64,000 nucleotides of DNA, from positions 30,681,714 to 30,745,713 of the forward strand of contig CM067316.1 of the NCBI GenBank assembly GCA_034231615.1. The letters run 5' to 3'. Within the stretch, counting starts at the first letter, position 1; the number at the start of each line of letters is the position of its first letter. Shown one piece after another: positions 51,946 to 62,819 of the stretch. The position numbers and the translations under genes are program-made. The DNA is from Meghimatium bilineatum (Eukaryota; Mollusca; Gastropoda; Stylommatophora; Philomycidae). Under the pieces are notes generated by a model. It saw only the letters and a program-made list of their open reading frames with translations. It searched no databases and had not been told where the DNA came from.

Positions 51946-53620
51946 CTTATACTGCAACTGTCAATCGTACTCTTCAGGCTAGTTATTACATTTCTTTACT
52001 CATTGCTAAATCTTGGAAAAATCATAATATAGGAGATAATGAAATCAAGCCAGCGTTTCTTAAAAAATTTCTGAAAAAGATCATACAGATGTGAAAGCTA
52101 TGCCACTCAGTAACAATACTGTTAGCAGAAGAATAGATTAAATGAGGGAAGATATTGAATACAACTTGTTGGAAAGCTGAAAACAAGAAAATTCGCAGTT
52201 AAATGAATCCACTTTTAGAGACAATGAATCCGTACTGATAACTAACGTAAGATATATTAATAAAAATGATTTTGTTTAAGAAATGTTTTAATAAGCTAAA
52301 ATATTACTTAGATGTCAATAATATAACAATAAAAAATATAACATGTTGTGCTGCATATGGTGCTCCTAATATGATGGGCAAGATAAATGGATGCTTTAAA
52401 TTGATGAAAGATGAGAAAAACCAAAAATGCTTCTTGCACATTTTGTTATTCATAGGGAAAACTTGATAGCTACAAATATTTCAGCTGTTCTTCGTGAAGT
52501 ATTCTAATCAGTTATAAAATGTGTCCATAATATTAAAGCTTATTATATAATATTAAAATTTAATGATTTACTTACTGTTTTTGTTCTTAATGATTTCCTA
52601 GTTATTTCTTTCTTCTTGTTCTTCTTCAGCGTTCATTCTCAAACTCCCGCTGGATCTCCTTTGTAGCAAGACCATGGTCCTAATGTCAAATGTGAGCATC
52701 TCTACAAGGTTGTTTGTTTTTTTAAAAAAAAACACAATGCAGACCATGTGAGATTTTTACTTCACGCCGCAGTAAGGTGGCTCCTGATAGGGAACTAATT
52801 GAAAAGATTTATGTAACTATTTGATACTATTGGTGACTTTTTAAGTGAAAAACCTGAGATGAAGCATCTGTTAACGGCTGATGGTAAAGCATTTGTGAGA
52901 TATCTTTGAAAAACTAAATATATTAAATCAACAACTTCAAGGAATAAATAAAACTCTAGTAGATGCAAAAGAGAAGATATTTGGTTTCATTAAATTTATT
53001 GAAATCTGTCAAATGTATATTTGTAATAAAAATTAAGAACAATTTCAAAACTGAAAAAATGCGAAGTGACCGATACCAGCTGTACTTGTTATTGTGGATC
53101 ATCTGAAAATTCTGTCTGCTGATTTAAATCAATGAATAATGAATAAAATAATGAATAAAATAATGAATAAAGAATCAATGAATAAAGAATAAAATAATGA
53201 ATAAAGAATGATTATTTTCTGATTTAAAACATTGATTTTCCAACCTGGATGATGCTACCAATGTTAGTGGATTTGTCTCGATGTTTCAATGCAGTACCAC
53301 GAAGAATTATCAGAAATGCAAAATGATGAGTCAGTGAAAACTTTAATCAATATAAAAGGAGCGATGGCATTGTTTTGTTGAAACAGAAATCAAATATCCA
53401 AATTCAACCAATTTTGCAAGAGAGCTATTGTTACGAACTTTATATTTAGCTGAATGTGGATTTAGTGCCATAAATGATTTGTTACTGAAGACAAGAAATC
53501 GACTGGTATCACAGAATGGCGAGAATTGACGCTAAAGCTGACTCAATTGGGGCCCAATATAAAATCTCTCGACAGCAAGCATCAAGCACTAAAACTTTTC
53601 TACACTCTTCTATAGAAGTG
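51946..53620 (+). pseudogene. ZBED-like hAT transposase relic, core and C-terminus
   Basis: It continues the relic at 47480. TVNRTLQASYYISLLIAKSW and IGDNEIKPAFLKK precede LSNNTVSRRI-like codons. ITCCAAYGAPNMMGKINGCF (near 52330) is the second catalytic region, with tyrosine where aspartate is usual. NKLNILNQQLQG-like and FGFIKFIEICQ segments follow, then the dimerisation end ECGFSAINDLLL (near 53455) and RDLTLKLTQL-like codons. A 125-bp repeat and simple AATAAAGAATG runs interrupt it (52560-52690, 53130-53220). Inactive. Confidence 0.65.
52562..52685. repeat. 125-bp direct repeat, copy 1
   Basis: TTACTTACTGTTTTTGTTCT, then CTCAAACTCCCGCTGGATC, recurs at 53700-53832 with about 90% identity; the two copies flank the hAT C-terminal part. 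Confidence 0.8.
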
Positions 53621-53699
53621 ACCTCACATTGAATGTTAAACAATCTTTCATATGAACTATTTTGTACTTGAGTTTTAGTTGTCTGTTATATGTTTTGAA

Positions 53700-53832
53700 A
53701 ATTTACTTACTGTTTTTGTTCTTAATGATTTCCTAGTTATTTCTTTCTTCTTCTTTTTCTTCTTCTTCAGTGTTCATTCTCAAACTCCCGCTGGATCTCC
53801 GTTGTAGCAGGACCATAGTCCTACTAGATTTC
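53700..53832. repeat. 125-bp direct repeat, copy 2
   Basis: Partner of 52562-52685, with a slightly longer TTCTTC run. Confidence 0.8.
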
Positions 53833-54044
53833 CAGCAGGATGTAGTCCAGAGAATGGAAATGCGTTGTTCTGCCGTGTTATTTGCTCTAAATGCCCGACA
53901 CATTCGTCTTCGGCGAGGTTATTTCTTTCTAAACCCCATGTCTTGTGTCCTGAACAATTTGTAATTAGGCTTCATTTCTTATACAATTCAGTTTTTAAAT
54001 ATATTTTTTTAAATATGTATATGTCACTGGGAGGGGGGAATCAG

Positions 54045-54078
54045 ACTTGGGGCGTGGTACAAAAAAGGTTGGGAAAAA
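54045..54078. repeat. Probable right terminus of the ZBED-like hAT relic
   Basis: GGGGCGTGGTACAAAAAAGG, then TTGGGAAAAACTG. Its reverse complement (CAG..TTCCCAACC..TTTTGTACCACGCCCC) is the well-known terminal sequence of Charlie/ZBED5-type hAT elements. No matching left end was found. Confidence 0.5.
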
Positions 54079-54769
54079 CTGCTCTAAACCCTCCACATCA
54101 CCACCACACCAACTCTGCGTTTAGCAACTGTTCACAAAAACACATATATTTCTGGTTAAATCGAGCGAATTACACACGAAGATGTGTGACTGATTGATCT
54201 AATATGTGTGTACCCCCCCCCCCCAACCTCCCCCCACCCCCAACTGAAGACGTATCTGCGGCCATGTTGAAAAGACAGAACGATATCTGGAGGAGAAAGC
54301 CTGACTCAAAAAATATTTTCATGGTTGCCTTCACAACACATACTTATTGAGTGACGAAGAGAAAGGGGAAACAACAGCAGTACACCATTCAGAAACCAGT
54401 TGCCTTCCCTGATTTTAGCCCCAATTTAAAACAAAGCACACATCAGTTTTCCATACTTACTTCATTCTAATGCTAACAGTGTAAAAATTCTTCTGTTATT
54501 CGCGTCTGTAAAACGAGACTAGCAAGCAAAAATAAAATCCTAGATTTGCATACTCGAGACACCACGAACGAATCTTTTATCTCGATAACGAGGTAGGCGA
54601 TAATCGGCATTTAATGATCGGAAGACAACAGTATTCAGAATGTGTTCAATGCCAAGAGATGTGAGATCTTGGCAGTTTTCTATTTATTTATCTTCATCGT
54701 CTGCATACAATTAGAATGTCAGATTTATCTTGGCTCAATATGCGTTTGTATATTTGCAATTATATTAGT
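54079..54769. other. No confident feature
   Basis: C-rich runs at 54213-54238; otherwise no coding or repeat signal. Confidence 0.4.
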
Positions 54770-55162
54770 GACAGGATGGTCAGTAACTCAACGATTGTGC
54801 GGAAATGTTTGTTAATAACAGAATTGTCAAGTCTCTTGGTGATTTGTGTGACAAACTTAAGTAACATTCTCATGAGAATCTCTCAGAAACTCTTGGTGAG
54901 AGCATTAGTTAACAGCAGGGCCTGTCTTAGGCCATTGCAACCTATGCGGCCGAAGTGGGTCTCGCACTTCATAGGCCCATAAATTCATATTAGAATTTAT
55001 TTTATTATCCTCTTCCCTACTGGGCCCCGCGGAATCCGTTTCGCATTGGGCCGGATTGTTAGGGCCAGCCCTGGTTAACAGAATGATAACTCTGCGATTG
55101 TGTGTGATAAAGTTAGTTAATATGATTGTTAGTGTCTCAGTGATTGTGTGTGACAATCCTAG
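54770..55162. repeat. Degenerate 50-60 bp minisatellite, left part, holding a MITE
   Basis: Units with GTGTGACAAAGTTAGTTAAC, AGAATG and GTCTCTTAGTGATT are repeated. The array is split by the MITE at 54916-55073 and by the Penelope copy at about 55163-56450; it continues at 56545-56670. Confidence 0.65.
54908..55081. mobile_element. hAT-type MITE of 158 bp (54916-55073) with TSD GTTAACAG
   Basis: The 8-bp duplication GTTAACAG lies at 54908-54915 and 55074-55081. The ends are CAGGGCCTGTCTTAGG and, inverted, CAGGGCTGGCCCTAAC. No coding capacity. The CAGGGC.GGCCC type end is common among hAT families. Confidence 0.85.
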
Positions 55163-56181
55163 TTATCACCCCTAAAGAATCTCGCGCCTTGGCACATCTT
55201 CGTCGCCGTGATGATATTGTCATCAAACCAGCAGATAAGGGTGGGGCCGTTGTGGTTTGGCATAAGGACCTTTACCTCCAGGAGGGTCACCAACATCTCT
55301 CCGATCCTTCTTTCTACACTTCACGCACATCTGATACGACTGTAACTAACCAGAAGGTTGTTAACAACACTGTGAAAACCCTTATCCTTAACAACGACCT
55401 TCCTACCACTGCCAAGTCTCTTTGCATCGATCAAAGCTGTTTAGGCAAACCTGTTTTCTATATGCTGCCTAAAATCCATAAGGCATCTAATCCGGGTAGA
55501 CCTATTATCTCTGCTTGCTCTTGTCCCACTGAACGCATCTCCGACTTCCTTGACAGCATTTTTCAGCCGTTAGTCGAACAACTGCCTTCATTCTTGAAAG
55601 ACACTATGCATGCCCTAACCATTTTTTCTACCGTCCAGTTGTCTTCTGATCCTGACACCCGTGACGCTTTCCATGACTTATCTCTGGTGGCTTATATGCG
55701 TGATAGAAATCTGAAGGACATCTTTGTTCATAGCCACCTTAAGTCTTCTGTTCCTGACCATTTTGGCACTGTTCGTTGCTCACGTGTCCGTTGCTTTACA
55801 TGTCCTTACGTAGTTCAGATGCGCTCCATTTCATTTCCCAAGGCCACTTTCTCCATCGATGAGGCCTTTACATGTGAATCCCGTAATGTCATTTACGTGA
55901 TCATATGTAAACGCTGTGGCAAACAGTACATAGGGGAAACCGGCCTACGATTGAGAGATCGCTTTTGTAACCATCTTCATGCCATCAAGCACAGAACATC
56001 CACTCATGTGGCCACACACTTCAACTGCGATGGTCATCATGGTGCGATGGATATTCAGGTCACCGCCATCAGATCTTGCACCACCGATGATAGATCTAGG
56101 TATGCTCTAGAAAATCGTCTCATTTTTGAATTGGGTACACTCAAGCCTTTTGGACTCAATTCCGACCACTATTATGTCTAG
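55163..56181 (+). CDS. Penelope-like protein with in-frame deletion of the RT palm; GIY-YIG retained
   Basis: The open frame starts inside the repeat at 55144 (a GTG, not a credible start); real homology begins near 55172. It encodes the RT N-terminal part (DDIVIKPADKGGAVVVWHKD, PVFYMLPKIHKASNPGRPII, TERISDFLDSIFQP) up to about 55630. It then passes without a break into the C-terminal linker (DPDTRDAFHDLSLVAYMRDR), the cysteine cluster (CSRVRCFTC) and a complete GIY-YIG nuclease (VIYVIICKRCGKQYIGETGL, LRDRF, ending FGLNSDHYYV). The catalytic RT motifs (FxD, the MG block, YIDD) are missing. The remaining 345 codons are all open, which is unusual for a decayed copy. Confidence 0.75.
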
Positions 56182-56450
56182 TACTGGTTGGTGTGGTCTT
56201 TGTCTTTATTCTTTTTGTTCCGTCATTTACTCATCTTTTTGTTCGTTTCGTTTCCACATATATTCACGTTTTATGTACTTTCTGACCTTCCGGCATATCA
56301 TTTCCATATTTCCGTTGGACGTTGTGATAATTTTTCCATTCGTCGTCTTTTGATGTTTTGTTTGTGTCTTGATAAAGACCTTTTGGTTGAAACGTTTAAT
56401 GTGATTTGTGTATTGTCATTTTTATGATTTCTTGTGCGTTCATCATTGCC
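56182..56450 (+). repeat. Penelope 3' UTR with hammerhead-like motif (56365-56400)
   Basis: CTTGATAAAGACC, TTTT, GGTTGAAACGTTT: a stem II hairpin followed by a GAAAC core. The same architecture as at 21520-21560, with compensating stem changes. Confidence 0.55.
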
Positions 56451-56544
56451 CATCATTACCCACTAGTTTTAGAAATAGTCTGTCGTGTCCCATTGAAACA
56501 AAATATAAACCTGTGTTTTACGTAAGTCTAATTATTAACAGGAT

Positions 56545-56850
56545 TGACAGACTCTAAGAGGTCATTGCAGAGAGCATTAGTTAACTTGATGGTTAGTCTC
56601 TTAGTGGTTGTGTGTGACAAAGTTAAGAGGAAGTCGGTCTCTTAGTCATTTGTGTCACAAAGTTAGTTTACAGAATGGTTTATATATATATATATATATA
56701 GGTATGTATATGTCTATATGTGTATGTATTTGTCTATTAACATATATCTATTGTGTGTATAGGTCTATATGTTTTATTGTGTAAATTGTTGTTATGTATA
56801 TACATGTGTTTATATATATATACATATACAATTTGTATTGTTTTTAGTTA
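56545..56850. repeat. Minisatellite right part and TA/TATG microsatellite
   Basis: GTGTGTGACAAAGTTAAGAGG units continue the array of 54770-55162, followed by (TA)n at 56681-56700 and TATG-rich DNA to 56850. Confidence 0.65.
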
Positions 56851-57280
56851 ATCCAATCTCTTTCCCTAATACTGTCAACTACTGCACCCCTTATCATTCA
56901 ACCACAGTTCCCCCCCCCCACTTTCCAATTCTCTACGTTGCACCGTGTTCTGTGTTTGTCCTTGTGTGACCTTCCACACACATACACACTATTTAGTGTG
57001 TTTGTGTGGTTTATGTTTTATTTCTCATCCTTGAAGTGAAGTTTCCTCTTGATCTGATTTACGACATAACTTCTTCAACCTTTGGCATCTCTTTTTCCTT
57101 GATCTATTGCTATTTCTATCTTTTAATAGTGTGTAGGATTTTCTTGCGCACTGTTCTAAACAAAACTGAACGCGCTTCCTCCTAAATGTATTTACTTCCT
57201 TTCCATGTATGGAGATTACTTGATAAAGACATCCCAGTGCATAAATTAGTTTAACAAGTTTGTGTTTTTTCAGTTTGTAT
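56851..57280. other. No feature recognised
   Basis: T/C-rich DNA upstream of the next Penelope copy; possibly its 5' region. Confidence 0.4.
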
Positions 57281-58160
57281 TCGTTTCTTCAGAAAGATCC
57301 CGTTTGAGCTGCAACGTGAAACGGACCTTATTGTGTTTTTGTTATTAATTTTTTCCTTTTTTATTTTACAACCTATACGCCTTCTTTGCCTCTGCCAGGA
57401 CGTTTAAGACTTTCTTCAGCATGCCCATGGTGTCTTCTTCCACCGTCTATTGCCGGAAGATATCATTCTCTCTGCCCTGAGTCGTGTCCTCCCTATCTCC
57501 CGTGCTGATGCCCTATCACGCCCCCCCTCGTCCACCTTCCAAACGCCCCAAACTGATCATCACTTTCCACCCCCAAAACAAGCCAGCCTTTACAATTATC
57601 CTCGTGATTTTTCGATTCTCTCATCTGACCCCCTGACCAAAGCGGCATCACCCCCAACCCCTTGTGGCTTTCCACAGAGACAGAAACCTATGTGAAACCC
57701 TGATGTACTCTCACCTCCGTCCTTCGGGACCTTCCACCGACACCACCCCCTGCCACCGCCCGTGTCTCACGTGCCCGTTTGTCTTCCGTACCTCATCCAT
57801 CCAGTTTCCCAAGTCTATATTCCACATCCACCACTATTTTTCCTGTATCTCCCGCAAAGTCGCGTACCTTATTACTTGCAAACGATGCAACCTGATGTAC
57901 TTCGACGAAACGGAGAATTTTCTAGCCGCTAGATTTGCTGAACACTTGTGGGATACCCGTAGCCATGACTCTTCTCCGGTGGCCCTCAACTTTAACAGTA
58001 ACTCTCACCGAGGTGCACATGACATTCAAATTGCATTCAAGCTTGGTCTCCTGACATTTTGGTGACAGGCAGTGTTTCTCGTTAAAGAACCGACTGATTC
58101 TTAATCTCGGTACTCTTAACGCCCATATCATCAACGACAAGCTCTACTTCCAATAACCTC
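57281..58160 (+). pseudogene. Second Penelope lineage: C-terminal linker and degenerate GIY-YIG
   Basis: Plus frames contain the linker (DPLTKAA, then AFHRDRNLCETLMYSHLRPS in a shifted frame), PCLTCPFVFRTSSIQFPKSI and the nuclease block VAYLITCKRCNLMYFDETEN (57869-57925). In that block YFDETEN replaces the usual YVGETGN, followed by AARFAEHL. The end reads LGTLNAHIINDKLYFQ and stops at 58157. It differs clearly from the Penelope at 55163, so two lineages are present. RT is missing; a hammerhead-like GTGAAACGG word lies at 57318. Confidence 0.7.
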
Positions 58161-60140
58161 CTACCTCCTTTTGTCCACCTGCTCTTCTTCTTTTCTGTTG
58201 CCCCTCCGTTCCTTCTTACTACACTTCCCCTATCCATCTTTCTTCTCGTCCCATACCTATATACCGTTGCACTCCATTGTGGCGATTCGGCCTGGACCTT
58301 CAATAAGGGACTGGGGTTACGGCGACCCAACACTTGTGGTTGGTGTGCTGGTGGGTTGTTATGCCATTGGACCTGGCAAGACGCTGATGGATCCGGTGTG
58401 GGTCTTTTGCCGTTTGGCACGTCGTTTTGTTGGTTCATCTGCATACCTCATAATCATACTCCTTCGCGCTTTCTATTAGTTTATTAACCCAAGCATTCCT
58501 CACCTCTTCTCTTTATGATTCCTCGCCCTACTTTCTCTACTTTCTCTGTTCTCTGCATTTATACCTTTAATCGTACCTTTCTCGTTGCCACTCACAGTGG
58601 CCCGTGAGCGCCCCTTTTAGTGACACTGTCAGTTTGGGCCTACCATTGCTCTAGGATAATTTATGGCTGGTTTTTCTTACTCTTGCTGGGTCGGCCACCC
58701 TTACAGCAGCCTATCATGTGTAGGCTGTATGACTGACCATGGCTTACTCCCTCTCCCTAAACGACCATGGTATGTCTGCAGCGCCAACAGACGTCCTGCT
58801 ACACACGACTAGGATGGCTCGTAGACAGTGGTTCCACCTATGTCTTTCTTTGGAGCCAGCGTGCAGTACGAGCAACGCCTAACACGGGTTGCGACGTACG
58901 GTTGGTCTCATACAGACTTGAACCTCGTTTCATCTGACATTTTTCACCCCACAGTATATGACCCGCACTAAGGGATCGTGTATTTGTCGTTCGAGGTTCT
59001 GTCCGTTGATCGTTGTTCCTTATAGATGAGCTAGTATACAGTGCAAGAAATATCCACATAGGGTTTGCGACGTGCGGCTATCTCATCCTTATATCATCTT
59101 CGGTTTATGCGACCGGTAACATTTCCCAATACCTGGCCTAAACGGTACCTGTCGATGCAATCATGACCTAGGTCCATTTTCCATTATATTTCATCAGGAC
59201 TTCTGCCACACCGACCTCCGATGACACCAACTAGTCACCTACGACAAACGGATACCCTCTTCCCCTTGCGCCATCCTACCATTTTACATGCTTTGGTTGT
59301 AGTTCCGGGCGTGCCTCTTTCCGCCACGGCCTTCATTTCCTGCCTCTTTACTCTCCACTTAAGCTGGTACCCTTTTCTTTGGCACCTTCTTACCACGTCT
59401 CTATATATCAGCATTTTTTATACATTCTTACGGCTCGCATTTCCTGATGGCTACCCCTTCCCCAGCTGTGCTCTGATTCCTTTAGGCCCCTTCCACCTCC
59501 ACATTCCTTCCTTGTGTGATATATCTCCGTTTTGGTCTGGGGCCCACGTCGATGTACCACTTTCATTTCTCTTCCTCGCCTCTTTATTTACCCATTTTTA
59601 TTCTCCTTCCTTCTCTCCGCCTCGGCATCTAATTTTCATATCTTGCTATCTGTTTCTATATACCATTTGTTTCGAGTCATGGATACTGATAACCACCCAC
59701 CCCCACCGCTTATTTTAGCCTCTGCGTTTCTGCCTCACGCTTATGTTCTTATTGGCCGTGCTTTCTATTAACACTCTGTCTTTGATGTTTTTGCCTCCTA
59801 TTAGCCGAGAATGTCTTTGTCGCCTTCGCGTCTCTCAACGGATGGGAACAGGCCGCTGTTTGCTATTTAACCTGTATCTCGGTTTCATACTTCTTTTTTC
59901 ACACCGACTATTTTCTAGATAAGTATTTTAAATTTATTTTATTTTACTTGCATTATATCTAATCTATTTTCACTTTTTAAGTGCACTTTCCCCTCATTAA
60001 TTTCCACTATCTTCCCCTCACATCTTCTTCGCCCCTATCTTTTCTTCCTCCGTCGTCCATTAGCTATTGTTTTTCTCATTTTTTTTCCCTTCCTATCACA
60101 ACCATGTGTGTCTCTACGTAAGATTTGTTTGCTGTGGTCT
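58161..60140. other. Pyrimidine-rich 3' region of the second Penelope copy; no gene accepted
   Basis: The plus strand is strongly C/T-rich, typical of a Penelope 3' UTR. A more balanced stretch at about 58570-59160 may be a separate insertion. The 165-codon frame at 59221-59718 is proline/phenylalanine/serine-rich because of base composition. Confidence 0.5.
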
Positions 60141-60147
60141 TGGATTG

Positions 60148-60180
60148 TCCTGATGAAAGTTTTTTAATTTAAACGTCGTC
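60148..60180 (+). promoter_or_regulatory. Hammerhead-ribozyme-like motif, second Penelope lineage
   Basis: CCTGATGAAAG, TTTTTTAA, TTTAAACGTC: the CUGAUGA box is perfect here, stem II is AU-rich, and the GAAAC core is mutated to TAAAC. Confidence 0.5.
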
Positions 60181-60329
60181 TGTCACTGTGTCTCGCTGTT
60201 AGATTGTTTAATTACTTAATTTGGTAACACTTATACCTATTTTTATTCATTTTGATATGTGCCTTGTGTTACCCCAGCCACCAGTTTCCTGTTTAGAATT
60301 GTTACCCAATACTGGAACTTTTATCCCTT

Positions 60330-61680
60330 GCACAGTTATGGCTGGAGAAGAACATACACACATATGGCTGTAGAAGCCCTTACACACTTATAACTACAGA
60401 CAACCTTTTATACTTATGACTGGAGACAGACTTGCATATTTATGGCTGGAAAAAGACGTTCACACTTATGGCTGGAGACAAACTTATGACTCGACACAGA
60501 TTTCTACATTTATGACCTGAGAGAAATGTGCACTTTTATGACTGGAGATAGACATACTCACTTATTGTTGGATGCAGAATTGAACACTTACAGCTCGGCG
60601 CAAATTTGTCCACTTATTTCAGGAGCCAAACATGTCTACCTGCCTGTGCTGTAGACAAACTTGCCAACTTATTGCTGAAAGCACACTTCTATATTTATGA
60701 CTGGAAACAGACTTACGCCGTTATGGCTGGAGACAGACTTGAACACCTCCGGTAAGAGGCAGACGTGCGTGCACATGTATGACCTGAGATAAACTTTCAA
60801 ACCTATGCCTGGCAACAAACGTACACATTGATAGTTGGAGGCAACCTTACACCCAATTTCTGAAGACAGACTTGCACACATATGGAGGCAACCTTGAAAA
60901 CATTGCTGGAGACATACACGCACATTTATTGTTGAATGCAAGCTTGCACACAAATTACGTGAAACAGACTTGCACACTTATGCCTATATGGAGACTTGCA
61001 CAATTATTGCCGGAGATAGGCTTGCACACTAGAGGCAACCTATCCCAACTACGGCTAGAAACAGAGGCTGGAGGAAGGCTTGCATACTTATTTCTGGAGA
61101 CAGACGTATCCACATATGGTAGGAGGCAACCTTTCACACTTATTGCTAGCGTGAACGCTTATAGCTGGAGAGAGACCTGTACGCTTATTTCTGAAGACAG
61201 ACTTGCACAGCAATGACCTGAGAGATATTTGCACACTTTTGACTGGAGACAGACTTGTACACTTATGGCTGATGGGAGACTTGAACACTTACAGCCCATT
61301 GCCAATTATACTACTTACGACTGAAGTCAAGCTTCATTATGTATGACGTTAACAGACATTCCCATTTATTTCTGGAAGTAGACATTCACATTTATGGCAA
61401 GAGACATACTTGCACAAGTATGGTTGGAGACAACCTTGCACACATATTGCTGGAGATAGATATTTACACTTACTGTTGGAGGCAACCTTGAACAGTTATT
61501 GCTGGAGATAGATTTCCACACTTATTGTTGCAGGCGCCATACACACCCATTGCTGAAGACAAAATTGCACACTTAGGGCTGGATGCAACCTAGCACATTT
61601 ATGTACAGAGACAGACTTGTACACTTATGGCAGGATATATACTTTCTCACTTTGGCAGGAGACAGACTTTCACACCTATA
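60330..61680. repeat. Minisatellite of about 30-40 bp units (TTATGGCTGGAGACAGACTT)
   Basis: About 40 imperfect units of TTATGGCTGGAGACAGACTT plus GCACAC lie head to tail over 1.35 kb, with many variants. Frames on both strands simply read the repeat. Confidence 0.9.
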
Positions 61681-61684
61681 ATGG

Positions 61685-62420
61685 AGAGAGAAAATAAGAA
61701 GTATGATAGCTACAAACTATTAAGCATAACAAGCTGTGTCTGCAAGACAATGGAACGGATTGTCAACAGAAGATTGAAATGGTACATAGAGTCAGAGAAG
61801 TTATTGGTGCCAGAACAAGCTGGATTTAGAGAATGGAACAGCACAGAAGACCAAACAATATTCCCTTTCCAATCATTGAAGTTGCGTTTCAAGAAAAACA
61901 GAAAGCTTTCACGTTATAGATATCTCTCCAAACAGCGTTCGACAATGTCTGGAAAGATGGCTTGATAGCAAAGATACAAATAAACTGACTAAGGGATAGT
62001 ATAGATAAGTGGATATGATTCTTCCTACACAATCGCAAAACAAGAGTCACTATGGAAGATCACAATAGCAAAAACATTATCCAAAATCATGGAATTCCTC
62101 AAAGCTCAGCACTGTCTTCAACACGGTGTGTTGTGCTCATAAATGATCTAATATATGAACTACCACATCGTGTAAGAGTCGCCATTTTTGTTGATGAATT
62201 TGTGATGTGGTGTATGGAAGAGAATCTAAAGATCTCCAACTGGAAAACACAACAGGATGCAGACAATATAGAAGCATGGACAGAGAAATGGATGGTAAAG
62301 ATAAATTCTAAAAAATCTTCAACAACACTCTTCGCGTTCTTAAATAAGTATATAGCAGATGAGATCGAACTTTTAAATGAACATATTCAAACCAAAAAAA
62401 ACATACGGTGTAAGTGAGTA
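61685..62420 (+). pseudogene. LINE RT fragment, same family as 7790-10204
   Basis: LSITSCVCKTMERIVNRRLK, LLVPEQAGF and STEDQT appear first (61715-61850), then a shifted YIDLSKAFDNVWKDGL-like motif A. From 62052 NIIQNHGIPQSSALSSTR and RVAIFVDEFVMWCMEE follow, where FVDE stands in for FADD. Catalytic palm lost; inactive. Confidence 0.7.
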
Positions 62421-62819
62421 CCACACTAAATAAGATATTGACATGAAGGCATTACATTGAGAAAATATACACACGCAAAAAAATAAACTTGTCATCCTGA
62501 AGATATTGACAGGAACATGCTTGGGGTGAGGTGGCAATGAGGCACCTCTGAAGAAGGCATTAGACCAGCGTAGTTAGACGAGTACTAGAATACAGATAAA
62601 CAGCATTGTTAGTGAGCTATGTTAATACGACTAGACCCACGCATCACAGTGAGGTGATCCTCCTACAACGTCTGCTCGACTTGACACCTTGGGATAACTA
62701 CAGGGAGTTGTAGGGAGTACAGATCATAATTCGTGGACGACGATGAAACATTATTAATATTTATGTTCGAAACTGATCCCAGGTCAAGCCTAAAGACTGG
62801 AATTGTCTCAATGAGTTGA
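62421..62819. other. Unassigned, probably decayed LINE sequence
   Basis: No clear frame; the purine-rich composition continues from the fragment before. Confidence 0.4.

Noticed and set aside
59221-59718. 165-codon plus-strand frame as a membrane protein
   Set aside because: Its hydrophobic and proline-rich content follows from the C/T-rich Penelope 3' UTR; no start context or family resemblance.
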